DNA of 64,000 bases from the NCBI RefSeq assembly GCF_000833575.1, contig NZ_CP010827.1, forward strand, positions 2,157,993 through 2,221,992, read 5' to 3'. The notes beneath the pieces are model-generated. The model was given only the letters and a program-made list of their open reading frames with translations, had not been told where the DNA came from and searched no databases. Below are positions 38,822 through 50,391 of the stretch, piece by piece (the stretch's first letter is position 1; each line of letters starts with the position of its first letter). The DNA is from Corynebacterium singulare (GTDB lineage Bacteria > Actinomycetota > Actinomycetes > Mycobacteriales > Mycobacteriaceae). The position numbers were made by a program, and so were the translations under genes.

Positions 38822-39592
38822 ATGTTTGACCTTCAGGATCAGGTAGCCATCGTCACCGGCGGCGCGGCCGGCATTGGCCGGGGGATTGTCAGCGCGCTGC
38901 GTGAGGCGGGCGCCACCGTTGTCATCGCGGACCTCAACCTCGAGGCCGCACAGAAAACTGCTGAGGACTTGGGTGCGGACGCCCTGCTTGCCGACGTCAC
39001 CTCGCGCGACTCCATCCGCGCCCTCTACCGGGACGTCGTCAAGCGCTATGGCCGCATCGACATCGTCTGTTCTAACGCCGGTGTCTTCCCCAACTGCCCG
39101 CTCGAGGATATGACGGATGAACAGTGGGATGCCATGTTCGCCATCAACACGCACGGCACCTTCACCGTGGTACAGGAGGCGCTGCCGTACATGAAGAAGG
39201 CCGGATACGGGCGCATCGTCATCACGACCTCCATTACCGGCTCCCACACCGGCTACCCTGGCTGGGCTCACTACGGCGCCTCAAAGGCCGCGCAGCAAGG
39301 CTTTATGCGCTCGGCCGCCCTCGAGGTGGCCCGCGATGGCATCACCATCAACGGCGTGCTACCCGGCAATATCCTCACCGAAGGCCTTGAGGACCAAGGC
39401 CAGGACTACCTCGACCAGATGTCGCGCTCGGTCCCCATGCACCGTCTGGGCTCCCCGCGCGACATCGGTAACGCCGCGGCCTTCCTCGCCTCCCGCGAGG
39501 CCGGCTACATCACTGGTCAAACGCTCATCATCGACGGCGGCCAAATCCTCCCCGAATCTCCCGAGGCTATCCTGCCGCCCTACGAGGACTAA
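38822..39592 (+). CDS. Short-chain dehydrogenase/reductase
   Basis: 256 residues from MFDLQDQVAIVTGGAAGIGRGI. The cofactor motif TGGAAGIG is at residues 12-19, the NAG motif in CSNAGVF, and the catalytic Ser-Tyr-Lys are in ITTSITGSHTGYPGWAHYGASKAA. The DLN after the second strand suggests NAD(H) preference. The C-terminal GQTLIIDGGQILPE is typical of FabG-like SDRs. Linked to the aromatic acid transporter, it may oxidise an imported alcohol or dihydrodiol; inference only. Confidence 0.87.
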   Translation: MFDLQDQVAIVTGGAAGIGRGIVSALREAGATVVIADLNLEAAQKTAEDLGADALLADVTSRDSIRALYRDVVKRYGRIDIVCSNAGVFPNCPLEDMTDEQWDAMFAINTHGTFTVVQEALPYMKKAGYGRIVITTSITGSHTGYPGWAHYGASKAAQQGFMRSAALEVARDGITINGVLPGNILTEGLEDQGQDYLDQMSRSVPMHRLGSPRDIGNAAAFLASREAGYITGQTLIIDGGQILPESPEAILPPYED

Positions 39593-39608
39593 GCCTCCCT
39601 GCACGACG

Positions 39609-39645
39609 AAGCCCCGCCCCCGGAATCCTCCGGAAGGCGGGGCTT
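39609..39645. terminator. Terminator between SDR gene and clpP2
   Basis: 10-bp stem AAGCCCCGCC / GGCGGGGCTT with an inner CCGGA/TCCGG extension, placed between convergent genes; bidirectional shape. Confidence 0.8.
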
Positions 39646-39656
39646 AGCGCTGGGGA

Positions 39657-40280
39657 TTAGGCGTTGAGCTTGCGGTAATCAAAGACGGTGTCGATAAGAC
39701 CGTACTCCACTGCCTCCTGGGCGGTGAGGATCTTGTCACGGTCGGTATCGAGGCGGACCTGCTCTGCGGTCTTACCGGTGTGCTCAGCCAAGGTCTGCTC
39801 CATAAGACGGCGCATACGCTCGATCTCGTTAGCCTCGATCTCAAGGTCCGAGACCTGGCCTTGGGTGCCCTGCGTGCGCGGCTGGTGAATCAGCACGCGA
39901 GAGTTCGGAAGGGCAGCACGCTTGCCCGGAGCACCAGCGGCCAGCAACACTGCCGCAGCCGAGGCCGCCTGGCCCAGGCACACGGTCTGCACGTCCGGGC
40001 GAACGTAGCGCATGGTGTCATAGATGGCCATGAGGGCGGTGAAAGAACCACCCGGGGAATTGATGTACATCGTGATGTCGCGGTCCGGGTCCTGAGACTC
40101 CAGAACCAGCAGCTGCGCCATGATGTCGTTGGCGGAGGTGTCATCAACCTGGGTGCCCAGGAAGATGATGCGCTCCTCAAACAACTTGGAGTACGGGTTG
40201 GTGGTCTTGGATCCCTGCGCGTTCTGCTCAATAAACTCCGGCAGAACGTAGCGGGAAGAAGGCATCTGAAGGTTAGACAT
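39657..40280 (-). CDS. clpP2: ATP-dependent Clp protease proteolytic subunit 2
   Basis: 207 residues. The nucleophile region is [16 protein letters not shown] and the histidine is in [16 protein letters not shown]; the Asp belongs to the C-terminal [19 protein letters not shown]. It forms mixed tetradecamers with ClpP1 in actinobacteria. It begins 21 bases after the clpP1 stop, so the pair is an operon, and clpX supplies the ATPase. Confidence 0.95.
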   Translation of the reverse strand: MSNLQMPSSRYVLPEFIEQNAQGSKTTNPYSKLFEERIIFLGTQVDDTSANDIMAQLLVLESQDPDRDITMYINSPGGSFTALMAIYDTMRYVRPDVQTVCLGQAASAAAVLLAAGAPGKRAALPNSRVLIHQPRTQGTQGQVSDLEIEANEIERMRRLMEQTLAEHTGKTAEQVRLDTDRDKILTAQEAVEYGLIDTVFDYRKLNA

Positions 40281-40301
40281 TGTAATAAGGCTCCTTGTTC
40301 C

Positions 40302-40901
40302 CTAGTTGCTGATAGGACCGTTGACGGACTCGATGACGTGGTCGACGATTCCATACTCCTTGGCCTGCTGGGCGGTGAACCAGCGGTCACGGTCAGAGTC
40401 CTTGGTGATCTGCTCGAAGGTCTGGCCGGTGTGCTCAGCGATGAGCTCAGCCATCTCACGCTTGGTCTGCGCGAACTGCTCAGCCTGGATGGCGATGTCA
40501 GCTGCGGTACCACCGACACCAGCGGAAGGCTGGTGCATCATGATGCGCGCGTGCGGCAGAGCGTAGCGCTTGCCCTTGGTGCCGCCGGAGAGAAGGAACT
40601 GACCCATGGAGGCAGCCAGGCCCATGCCATACGTAGCCACATCGCACGGCGAGTACTTCATCGTGTCGTAGATGGCCATGCCCGCAGTGACAGAGCCACC
40701 CGGCGAATTGATATAAAGCGAAATGTCGCGAGTGGGGTCCTCGGCAGACAGCAGGAGGATCTGGGCGCAAAGCTTGTTCGCAATCTCATCATCGACCTGG
40801 GTTCCCAGGAAGATAATGCGCTCGCGCAACAGCCGCTCGTACACGCTATCGCTCAGATTCATACCCGTAGACGACGAGTTCATTGAAATCTTCTCAGACA
40901 T
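40302..40901 (-). CDS. clpP1: ATP-dependent Clp protease proteolytic subunit 1
   Basis: 199 residues from [39 protein letters not shown] with GAAGGAG upstream. The nucleophile is in [17 protein letters not shown], the His in [11 protein letters not shown] and the acid in [20 protein letters not shown]. First gene of the clpP1-clpP2 operon. A near-consensus ClgR site lies about 75 bases upstream of the start. Confidence 0.95.
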   Translation of the reverse strand: MSEKISMNSSSTGMNLSDSVYERLLRERIIFLGTQVDDEIANKLCAQILLLSAEDPTRDISLYINSPGGSVTAGMAIYDTMKYSPCDVATYGMGLAASMGQFLLSGGTKGKRYALPHARIMMHQPSAGVGGTAADIAIQAEQFAQTKREMAELIAEHTGQTFEQITKDSDRDRWFTAQQAKEYGIVDHVIESVNGPISN

Positions 40902-40974
40902 TAGTGGTTCTCCTTCAAGTGAAGAATGCTTTAACTGGCCCCACCTTACCGGCATTCCTCTCAAACATGGCCTC

Positions 40975-40992
40975 TGTTCGCTATGAGCGTTG
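40975..40992 (-). promoter_or_regulatory. Candidate ClgR binding site upstream of clpP1
   Basis: On the clpP1 strand the core reads CGC-TCATA-GCG-AAC, matching the CGCYNANRGCGWWS core I recall for the C. glutamicum ClgR activator of clpP1P2 and clpC. The outermost 5' base deviates. It is also upstream of the divergent MntR-like gene. Confidence 0.45.
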
Positions 40993-41027
40993 GGGCACAG
41001 CGCCAAAGGCACATACGGAAGCTGGGT

Positions 41028-41033
41028 TAACAT
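41028..41033 (+). promoter_or_regulatory. -10 element of a probably leaderless MntR-like transcript
   Basis: TAACAT ends 6 bases before the A of the MntR-like ATG, the geometry expected when transcription begins at the start codon itself. No Shine-Dalgarno sequence is seen there. Confidence 0.4.
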
Positions 41034-41039
41034 TTACTC

Positions 41040-41720
41040 ATGTCTGTTTCTGAGCTGTCCACCAGTACCCAGAACTATTTGAAAGCTATCTGGGGGCTAA
41101 AGGAATGGTCATCCGAGCCCGTTACCGCCACACTTATAGCGAAACAGCTGGGACTCAAGCTCTCCTCGGTTTCCGATGCAGTGCGCAAAATGGCGAAGCA
41201 AGGGCTCGTGTCACACACGCCCTATGGCTCTGTGGAGTTAACCGAACTTGGCAGGCAGTACGCATTGGTCATGGTGCGCCGTCACCGATTGCTTGAGTCT
41301 TTTTTGGTTCAAGCATTGGGCTACACCTGGGACGAAGTCCATGATGAAGCCGAAAATCTCGAACACGCGGTGTCTGACATGCTCATAGAACGTGTGGATA
41401 AGTTCCTTGATTACCCCACTAGGGATCCGCACGGCGATCCTATCCCTACGGTTGACGGACAGATCACAATCCCCAGTGCGCATCGCCTCACCGACAGCGG
41501 TGCACAATCGCAGGTGACCGTGGAACGCATTTCTGATTCCGACCCACAACTGCTGAAGTTCCTTGAAGAGCGCGGCATTGTCACTGGGGCTGTTCTTAGC
41601 ACGCGCGAGGGAGCGCCCTTTTCAGATTCTCTCGAAATACAGGTGGCCGGCAGCACTCAGTGGGTAGTACTTGGACGCCCAGCTACCGACGCAGTGTTTG
41701 TAGCACACCACAACCTTTAG
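41040..41720 (+). CDS. DtxR/MntR-family metal-dependent repressor
   Basis: 226 residues with the three DtxR-family parts: winged helix (TATLIAKQLGLKLSSVSDAVRKMAKQGLV), dimer/metal domain (VRRHRLLESFLVQALGYTWDEVHDEAENLEHAVSD) and C-terminal SH3-like domain. Aligning by eye to DtxR, His82, His101, Glu108 and His109 are kept, Cys102 of DtxR is Glu105 here, and Met10 is Asn12. Loss of the cysteine points to Mn(II) rather than Fe(II) sensing (inference from MntR). It heads a ribonucleotide reductase cassette and probably controls it; the candidate operator lies at 41765-41806. Confidence 0.88.
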   Translation: MSVSELSTSTQNYLKAIWGLKEWSSEPVTATLIAKQLGLKLSSVSDAVRKMAKQGLVSHTPYGSVELTELGRQYALVMVRRHRLLESFLVQALGYTWDEVHDEAENLEHAVSDMLIERVDKFLDYPTRDPHGDPIPTVDGQITIPSAHRLTDSGAQSQVTVERISDSDPQLLKFLEERGIVTGAVLSTREGAPFSDSLEIQVAGSTQWVVLGRPATDAVFVAHHNL

Positions 41721-41764
41721 ACCTTCCCCTTTGCATTAATCCTGCTCTCACCTGCCCTTTTCAA

Positions 41765-41806
41765 AACTACGTTAGACCGTAGTTGCAACTACGGCATTGC
41801 GTAGTT
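41765..41806. promoter_or_regulatory. Tandem palindrome operator array before nrdI
   Basis: Two perfect 20-base dyads of the form AACTACG-N6-CGTAGTT (41765-41784 and 41787-41806) separated by 2 bases, so like half-sites repeat on an exact 22-bp, two-turn period. The middle halves also form a CGTAGTTGCAACTACG dyad. Position between the MntR-like gene and nrdI suggests cooperative repressor binding. It does not match the NrdR box I know. Confidence 0.75.
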
Positions 41807-41865
41807 AGTCTTTTCGAATATCACCTATCCCACTTATGGCTAAGGCCAGGATGAGCAGGATTGCC

Positions 41866-42303
41866 ATGTCAGACTCACCAGATTTGGTGTACTTTTCCAG
41901 CGTTTCAGAAAACACGAAAAGATTCGTCGAACGCTTAGATAGACCCGCGGTGCGCATTCCACTGCGCCCCAAGAAAACCGGGATGATCCAGGTATCACAC
42001 CCGTACGTACTCATCGTTCCCACCTACGGCGGCGGCTCGCTCAAACGCGCAGTCCCCAAACAGGTCATCGACTTCCTCAATGACCCAATCAACCGCTCCT
42101 TTATCCGGGGCGTTATTACCTCAGGGAATACCAACTTCGGAAGTGCTTACTGCGTCGCCGGACGCATCATTTCCGCCAAGTGCCACGTACCGGAGCTGTA
42201 TCACTTCGAGCTTCTCGGCACCCAGAGAGACATTGCCGCCGTAAAGCAGGGCCTTCAAAAGTTTTGGGAGCAGCAAAAGCAGCTAACGATGACACCCCAT
42301 TAA
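41866..42303 (+). CDS. nrdI: NrdI flavodoxin-like protein, class Ib ribonucleotide reductase
   Basis: 145 residues from [20 protein letters not shown]. The FMN phosphate loop is [17 protein letters not shown] and [17 protein letters not shown] are NrdI signatures. Reduced NrdI supplies the oxidant that builds the Mn(III)-Mn(III)-tyrosyl cofactor of NrdF. The stop is about 50 bases before the nrdE start. No nrdH glutaredoxin-like gene precedes it, unlike the usual nrdHIE order. Confidence 0.93.
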   Translation: MSDSPDLVYFSSVSENTKRFVERLDRPAVRIPLRPKKTGMIQVSHPYVLIVPTYGGGSLKRAVPKQVIDFLNDPINRSFIRGVITSGNTNFGSAYCVAGRIISAKCHVPELYHFELLGTQRDIAAVKQGLQKFWEQQKQLTMTPH

Positions 42304-42353
42304 TCCCCCACAAGATGAAGAACACATCCGCATCACACAGATTGGAAAACACA

Positions 42354-45883
<3,530 letters not shown>

Positions 45884-45922
45884 CCACGTCTCCCTACACC
45901 CAACTAAGAAAGAAGGTTTACC

Positions 45923-46504
45923 ATGACCACCCCACGTATCAGCGTTATCGTCGGCAGCCTGCGCCGAGAGTCATTTGCACGCAAGATTGCACACGAGGTG
46001 CTCACGATGATCCCTGAAGGCTACGAGGCAAACATCGTGGAAATCCGTGACTTGCCGCTCTATGACTTCGACTACGATGACCCCGCCGTCACGGACAAGC
46101 CCACTCCGGCTGAGTACACCACCTTTCGCGAGACCATCAAGAACTCGAGCGGGATCCTCTTCATTACGCCAGAGAACAACCGCACTATCCCTGCCTGTCT
46201 CAAAAACGCAGTGGACATCGGCTCTAAGCCCAACTCAGATGTGGCGTGGAAGAACCTTCCCGCAGGTATCATTAGCCACTCTGTAGGCCGCATGGGCGGC
46301 TACAGTTCACAGAAGAACCTTCGCCTCGCCCTGTCCTACTTCGATATGCCGCTCCCTGGTCAGCCCGAAGTATTTCTGGGCCAATCCCCCACCCTTTTCG
46401 AAGAGTCCGGACATCTCAATCAACGTACCGCAGACTTTGTCAAGGATTACGTTATGCGCTTCCTGCAGTTGACCGACGAGGCCTTTAGAGCCAAGAACGG
46501 CTAG
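45923..46504 (+). CDS. NAD(P)H-dependent FMN reductase
   Basis: 193 residues from MTTPRISVIVGSLRRESFARKIA with AGAAGG upstream. The flavodoxin-like FMN site SLRRESFARK and the second loop TPENNRTIPACLKNAVD identify the NADPH-dependent FMN reductase/azoreductase family. The protein ends with a helical QRTADFVKDYVMRFLQL. As the last gene of the nrd cassette it could reduce the flavin of NrdI, a partner that is otherwise unassigned; inference from context. Confidence 0.88.
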   Translation: MTTPRISVIVGSLRRESFARKIAHEVLTMIPEGYEANIVEIRDLPLYDFDYDDPAVTDKPTPAEYTTFRETIKNSSGILFITPENNRTIPACLKNAVDIGSKPNSDVAWKNLPAGIISHSVGRMGGYSSQKNLRLALSYFDMPLPGQPEVFLGQSPTLFEESGHLNQRTADFVKDYVMRFLQLTDEAFRAKNG

Positions 46505-46528
46505 CGGTATCCCCAGCCAACACACATC

Positions 46529-46567
46529 ACGCCCTCTACGAAGTACTCAAAGACTCCTAGAGGGCGT
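46529..46567 (+). terminator. Hairpin after the FMN reductase gene
   Basis: 10-bp stem ACGCCCTCTA / TAGAGGGCGT with a 19-base loop, 25 bases after the stop. There is no strong T tract, so it may work with the next hairpin. Confidence 0.45.
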
Positions 46568-46579
46568 TCACAATGACAC

Positions 46580-46626
46580 AAACCCCGGATTCAGGCTCAT
46601 CCTTGAGTTACCTGAATCCGGGGTTT
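46580..46626. terminator. Strong terminator between FMN reductase gene and tig
   Basis: Perfect 16-bp stem AAACCCCGGATTCAGG / CCTGAATCCGGGGTTT with a 15-base loop, between convergent genes. Confidence 0.85.
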
Positions 46627-46677
46627 CATGCGCGCTCGCCACCACACATGTGGCAGCAGCGCGTTACAAGCGGGAGA

Positions 46678-48036
46678 TTACTTCTCCTCGGAAGCTTCTG
46701 CAGCGTCCTCTTCTTCGATTTCACCGAAGTACTGGTCAACGTCAACCTTGTTGCCCTCTTCATCGGTGACCTCGGCGCGGCAGATAGCCATAGCCAGGGC
46801 CTTGCCGCGGCGAACATCGGAGAACAGGTTGCCCAGCTGGTTGCTGGACTGCAGCTGCTGGATGAACTGGTTCGGATCCATGCCGTAGGACTGGGCGGTG
46901 AACAAGATGTGGTCGGTCAGCTCCTGCTGGGACACCTCCGGCTCCTCAACCTCAGCCAGGGAGTCGAGGAAGAGCTGGGTACGCACGGACTCTTCAGCGG
47001 ACTTGCGGGCCTCAGCGTCGAACTCCTCACGGGTGGTGCCCTGCGCCTCGAGCAGCTGTGCCAGAGCCTTCTCGTCGTGAGCCATCTGGCCCATGACCTG
47101 GTGCAGCTGAGCGTGGACCTGCTCATCAACGATGGAGGTCGGCAGCTCGAAGGACACCTCATCGAGAGCGGCCTTCAGGACCTCATCGCGAATGTTGGCA
47201 GCCTGCTCGGACTTCTTGGTCTCCTCGACGCGAGTCTTGGTGTTCTCGCGCAGCTCGTCCATGGTGTCGAACTCGGACGCCATCTGAGCAAACTCGTCAT
47301 CGAGCTCCGGCAGCTTGCGCTCCTTGGTCTGCTGGACGTGGACCTTGACGGTGGCCTCGTCGCCCTCGTGCTCACCGGACTGGATGGTGGTGGTGAACTC
47401 GTTGTCCTCGTCGGTCTTCATGCCGCGCAGAGCGGTGTCGAGGCCCTTGATGAGGTTGTCATCACCGATGCGGTAGGTCATGCCCTCGTGGGATGCTTCC
47501 TCCAGCTTGGTGCCGTCAACCTCGGTGGTGATGTCGATGACAGCGAAGTCACCGGTCTTCATCTTGCGCTTGGTGTCCTTGAGCTCACCGAAGCGCTCAG
47601 CAAGATCCTCGAGCGCCTTGTCGACGTCCTCATCGGAGATCTCGAGGGCCGGAACCTTTACAGCAATCTTGGAGAAGTCCGGAACCTCAAACTCCGGACG
47701 AACGTCTACCTCAGCGGTGAACTCGACGAAGTCGTTGTCCTCCAGCTTGGCGATGTCAATTTCCGGCTGACCGATAACCTTGAGTTCATTTTCCTCAACG
47801 GCCTGCTCGTAGCGGGAGGGCAGCATGTCGTTGACAACCTGCTCGAGGATGGGGCCGCGGCCGAAGCGGGCGTCGATAAGCTGGCGCGGCGCCTTGCCCT
47901 TACGGAAACCAGGGATGGAAACCTGCTGCGCGATCGCCGCGTAGGCCTGTGCAATTTCCTTGTCCAGCTCAGCGAACGGAACGTTGACGGTGAGCTTGAC
48001 GCGGGTATCGCTCAGCTTGTCTACGGTGGTCTTCAC
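46678..48036 (-). CDS. tig: Trigger factor
   Basis: 452 residues from a GTG ([20 protein letters not shown]) with GGAGAG seven bases upstream. The ribosome-binding signature is in [21 protein letters not shown], the PPIase domain has [18 protein letters not shown] and [11 protein letters not shown], and the C-terminal helical arms follow, with an acidic [11 protein letters not shown] end. It chaperones nascent chains. In C. glutamicum tig is next to clpP1; here the nrd cassette separates them. Confidence 0.96.
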   Translation of the reverse strand: MKTTVDKLSDTRVKLTVNVPFAELDKEIAQAYAAIAQQVSIPGFRKGKAPRQLIDARFGRGPILEQVVNDMLPSRYEQAVEENELKVIGQPEIDIAKLEDNDFVEFTAEVDVRPEFEVPDFSKIAVKVPALEISDEDVDKALEDLAERFGELKDTKRKMKTGDFAVIDITTEVDGTKLEEASHEGMTYRIGDDNLIKGLDTALRGMKTDEDNEFTTTIQSGEHEGDEATVKVHVQQTKERKLPELDDEFAQMASEFDTMDELRENTKTRVEETKKSEQAANIRDEVLKAALDEVSFELPTSIVDEQVHAQLHQVMGQMAHDEKALAQLLEAQGTTREEFDAEARKSAEESVRTQLFLDSLAEVEEPEVSQQELTDHILFTAQSYGMDPNQFIQQLQSSNQLGNLFSDVRRGKALAMAICRAEVTDEEGNKVDVDQYFGEIEEEDAAEASEEK

Positions 48037-48078
48037 GAGAAACTCTCCTGATTGTGAATCGTCTAAAAATGTAGTTAA

Positions 48079-48104
48079 GGGGCCTGGATGTATGTCCAGG
48101 CCCC
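48079..48104 (-). terminator. Terminator after tRNA-Pro
   Basis: Perfect 10-bp stem GGGGCCTGGA / TCCAGGCCCC with a 6-base loop; leftward it continues TTAACTACATTTTT, before tig. Confidence 0.75.
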
Positions 48105-48110
48105 CATACG

Positions 48111-48184
48111 TCGGGGCGACAGGATTTGAACCTGCGACCCCCTGCTCCCAAAGCAGGTGCGCTACCAAGCTGCGCCACGCCCCG
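48111..48184 (-). tRNA. tRNA-Pro (anticodon TGG)
   Basis: 74 bases starting CGGGGCGTGGCGCAGC on the minus strand. The acceptor stem pairs CGGGGCG with CGCCCCG, the anticodon stem CCTGC/GCAGG encloses TTTGGGA, and the T arm has GGTTCGAATCC. The CCA end is not encoded. Confidence 0.95.
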
Positions 48185-48344
48185 TATGGTCGGCCTCTAC
48201 GTTCGCCACGGCCCTGTGATGCAGGGCCCTGCCGCGCGTAGCTGCGCTTCATACTGGAGGCTAGTGTACCGATAGGCAATAACCTATCCCAACATAGGCC
48301 CCGGTTTAACCTCGTTCCAGCAGTTCAGCGCTAGTTTTCTTGAG

Positions 48345-49154
48345 CTAGAAATCGAAGTCAAAGTCAAACATACCACCATCTCCGCCGTCACCACCGAAGA
48401 GACCATCAAAGAGACCACCGTCGTCGCCGCCGGCATCCCCCATGTCGCTGCCAGCGTCCGCCATGTCTCCGCCGGCATCCGCGCCGCCGGCATCGACGCC
48501 GCCCCAGTCGCCACTTTCGGCCGCCGCTGCGGAGTAGCCCACGCCTGCCATACCGGCGAACATGGCGTTGAACATCATGGAGTAGCCCACCATCCACACG
48601 CCGGTGGTCAGCGCGTCAGCCCACCACGGGCGCGAGTACCAGCCGGCCGGAACCGGGCGTCCAGCAACGACACCGCCTGGGTAGTAGTTCGGAGTCTGCG
48701 CCGAGGCGCTTGGCGACGCCGTCAGCGTCTCCCCATTTGCCTCCACCGTCCGAGTCTCCGTCACCTTGCCTGCCTGGCGCTGGCCTTCCAGCGGTGGCAG
48801 CTCGGGGCCCGGATCCATGCCCATGATTTCGCGCGCGGCCGCCACATAGTACAGGCCTTCCAGCGCGGATTCGCGTGCCAGATGCGCCTGTTTTGCGGTA
48901 GTGGCCTGAGAAATCGCGGAGTTTGCGGCAGTAAAGCGCTCCGATGCATCCGCCATAGCTTGCTGAGAGGCAGTATCCGTTCCGCTTACGTTCATCACCT
49001 GGCCGCCGAGGCGCTCAGTCCAGCGGCGCGCATCCGCTATGGCGTCCTCAAAGCGCTGGGATTCTCGCAGCTCCTGCTGTTTCTTTCCGTTTCGCGAGGA
49101 CAGGAACCAGGCACCGCCACCGGCGACGATGATTAGGAGCAACAAGGGGCTCAC
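48345..49154 (-). CDS. Membrane-anchored protein with Gly/Asp-rich tail, unknown function
   Basis: 269 residues from a GTG (VSPLLLLIIVAGGGAWFL) giving an N-terminal signal anchor; a GTG 45 bases earlier is possible. A helical region follows (QQELRESQRFEDAIADARRWTERL...AREIMGMDPGPELPP), then a Pro/Ser stretch, a hydrophobic patch (GVWMVGYSMMFNAMFAGMAGVGYS) and a repetitive GG/D tail (GGADAGGDMADAGSDMGDAGG) ending in alternating Asp-Phe. Similar secreted proteins occur in corynebacteria; no function is assigned. Confidence 0.7.
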   Translation of the reverse strand: MSPLLLLIIVAGGGAWFLSSRNGKKQQELRESQRFEDAIADARRWTERLGGQVMNVSGTDTASQQAMADASERFTAANSAISQATTAKQAHLARESALEGLYYVAAAREIMGMDPGPELPPLEGQRQAGKVTETRTVEANGETLTASPSASAQTPNYYPGGVVAGRPVPAGWYSRPWWADALTTGVWMVGYSMMFNAMFAGMAGVGYSAAAAESGDWGGVDAGGADAGGDMADAGSDMGDAGGDDGGLFDGLFGGDGGDGGMFDFDFDF

Positions 49155-49310
49155 GTGTGCATCACTTCCATCACAAAATAGAGTTGTAGTCTCACCCACG
49201 TTAACGTCTCAGCCCCAGCTCTAGTTCCCGTTTTCGCATACTGGCGGGTGTGCGCTAAAGTAGACCGCACGCCGATTCATGCGCCTAGCGCGCAGAGGTT
49301 TCGGGGTTGT

Positions 49311-49385
49311 GGGAATGTCGTATAGTGGCTAATACCTCAGCCTTCCAAGCTGAAGACGCGGGTTCGATTCCCGTCATTCCCTCCA
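49311..49385 (+). tRNA. tRNA-Gly (anticodon TCC), CCA encoded
   Basis: GGGAATG...CATTCCC acceptor stem, D arm GTATAGTGGCTAATAC, anticodon arm TCAGC-CTTCCAA-GCTGA with anticodon TCC, T arm CGGGTTCGATTCCCG, then discriminator T and CCA. A TAAAGT about 50 bases upstream may be its -10. The 3' 15 bases are repeated immediately downstream. Confidence 0.95.
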
Positions 49386-49403
49386 AGTGTCATTCCCTCC
49401 AAG
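49373..49403 (+). repeat. 15-bp tandem duplication of the tRNA-Gly 3' end
   Basis: GTCATTCCCTCCAAG at 49373-49387 recurs exactly at 49389-49403, one base apart. Duplication of a tRNA 3' end is the usual mark of integrase-mediated insertion at a tRNA, but no integrase is nearby, so it could also be slippage. Confidence 0.85.
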
Positions 49404-49405
49404 AA

Positions 49406-49448
49406 AAAGCCGCACCGATCACCTAGTCTAGGTAGCCGGTGCGGCTTT
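49406..49448 (+). terminator. Terminator after tRNA-Gly
   Basis: 12-bp stem AAAGCCGCACCG / CGGTGCGGCTTT plus an inner ACCTAG/TAGGT pairing, directly behind the duplicated tRNA end. Confidence 0.85.
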
Positions 49449-49592
49449 AATCGATTTCATTCGCATGCGACTGGTCGCCCGTCTGGATGACCGCGTGGTG
49501 TGAATTTACTCCATCCGGTGTGTCAATGGAGGTGGTGCTAAAACGAAGAAACTCCCCAACGCTTCTCAAAAAAGGGAGCCGAAGCTACGCTT

Positions 49593-49694
49593 CTAGTTCT
49601 TGCCCCCTTTACGGCGTTGAAAGAAAAAGAACACGATTCCTACTATTACCAATAGAATAATTAGTGGCAATAGCTCAATTATGCCGAAGCTCAT
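49593..49694 (-). CDS. 33-residue single-helix membrane peptide
   Basis: Begins MSFGIIELLPLIILLVIVGI and ends in FFFFQRRKGGKN: a hydrophobic helix (about 5-24), a Phe run and a basic tail. AGGAGGG four bases before the ATG is a strong ribosome binding site, which argues for real translation. It starts 8 bases after the secreted protein gene stop and is likely in its operon. Possible roles are a type I toxin-like peptide, an immunity peptide or a small regulator; none is demonstrated. Confidence 0.6.
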   Translation of the reverse strand: MSFGIIELLPLIILLVIVGIVFFFFQRRKGGKN

Positions 49695-49702
49695 TTTCCC
49701 TC

Positions 49703-50284
49703 CTATGGTTTCATCTCAATACACGCCCAGGGAGAAGTTTCCCCGTTTATGGTGTACCTACCACAAACATCCGTGTTCGCCTTAAAGGTGTCATTGTTCA
49801 AATCGAACGAAATATAGTGGCCCGGAATATTAAACTGTGGGGGAATGGTGCAGTTTGGCGAGTTTCCATGACGTTCTTGGTGATGCCCTTGCGCATCCGT
49901 CCACTGAATGTCAAAAGAACCATTGCAGACGTTCGGGGGCCAAGGAGATTTTGGATCAAAATAGCCACGCCACCCTACCTGCGCGTAATTTGCATGTAAG
50001 CCGGTTCCGTTGACGTAGATAAATGCCCGGGAACCCACAATGCCCCCAGGGCCCGGCGTCTCCCCTAACGCGCTGTAATTTCCAAAACTGTCACCGGAAG
50101 GCACTTCCGCATACCGTCCATCAGTGCCGCTTTGCTCCCCCTTTGGGACATAACGATAGCTTTCGGGAGTTACGGAAGCTACATCACCCGCTGACGCCAA
50201 GGCAGGAAATTCGGCAGCACAGATAGCACTTACAGAAAAAGTCACCGCCGACAAAAGTGCGACCGTTAACGCTTTAGACCTCAA
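49703..50284 (-). CDS. Secreted protein with conserved-looking cysteines, unknown family
   Basis: 193 residues from a TTG preceded by AAGGAGAG at 7-base spacing, giving a classic signal peptide (LRSKALTVALLSAVTFSVSA). The mature part is Gly/Pro/Tyr-rich with NGTGLHANYAQVGWRGYFDP, SPWPPNVCNGSFDIQWTD, NSPNCTIPPQFNIPGHYISFD and DVCGRYTINGETSPWACIE; four cysteines after the signal region could form two disulfides. The region is clearly AT-richer than its neighbours. It could be a secreted effector or bacteriocin-like protein partnered by the 33-residue membrane peptide; inference only. Confidence 0.65.
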   Translation of the reverse strand: MRSKALTVALLSAVTFSVSAICAAEFPALASAGDVASVTPESYRYVPKGEQSGTDGRYAEVPSGDSFGNYSALGETPGPGGIVGSRAFIYVNGTGLHANYAQVGWRGYFDPKSPWPPNVCNGSFDIQWTDAQGHHQERHGNSPNCTIPPQFNIPGHYISFDLNNDTFKANTDVCGRYTINGETSPWACIEMKP

Positions 50285-50305
50285 GATAGTTCTCTCCTTA
50301 TCGTC

Positions 50306-50332
50306 GAACGCATCAAGCAACGTTTACTTGAT
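50306..50332. promoter_or_regulatory. Dyad upstream of the secreted protein gene
   Basis: ATCAAG (50312-50317) and CTTGAT (50327-50332) with a 9-base spacer, about 28 bases before the TTG start; possible operator or part of the promoter. Confidence 0.3.
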
Positions 50333-50391
50333 ACTAATTTGCAATAGTAGCCGGGCGATCTAGCTCTCACTGCAAAACATTAAAAAATATT

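Noticed and set aside
37409..39271. 620-codon open frame on the minus strand opposite the MFS and SDR genes
   Set aside because: It is the low-complexity mirror of two clear plus-strand genes, Glu/Gly/Asp-rich with no domain; typical antisense frame of GC-rich coding DNA.
46573..48051. Long plus-strand open frame opposite tig
   Set aside because: Leu/Val-rich pseudo-protein mirrored from trigger factor codons; it crosses the terminator hairpin and has no ribosome binding site.
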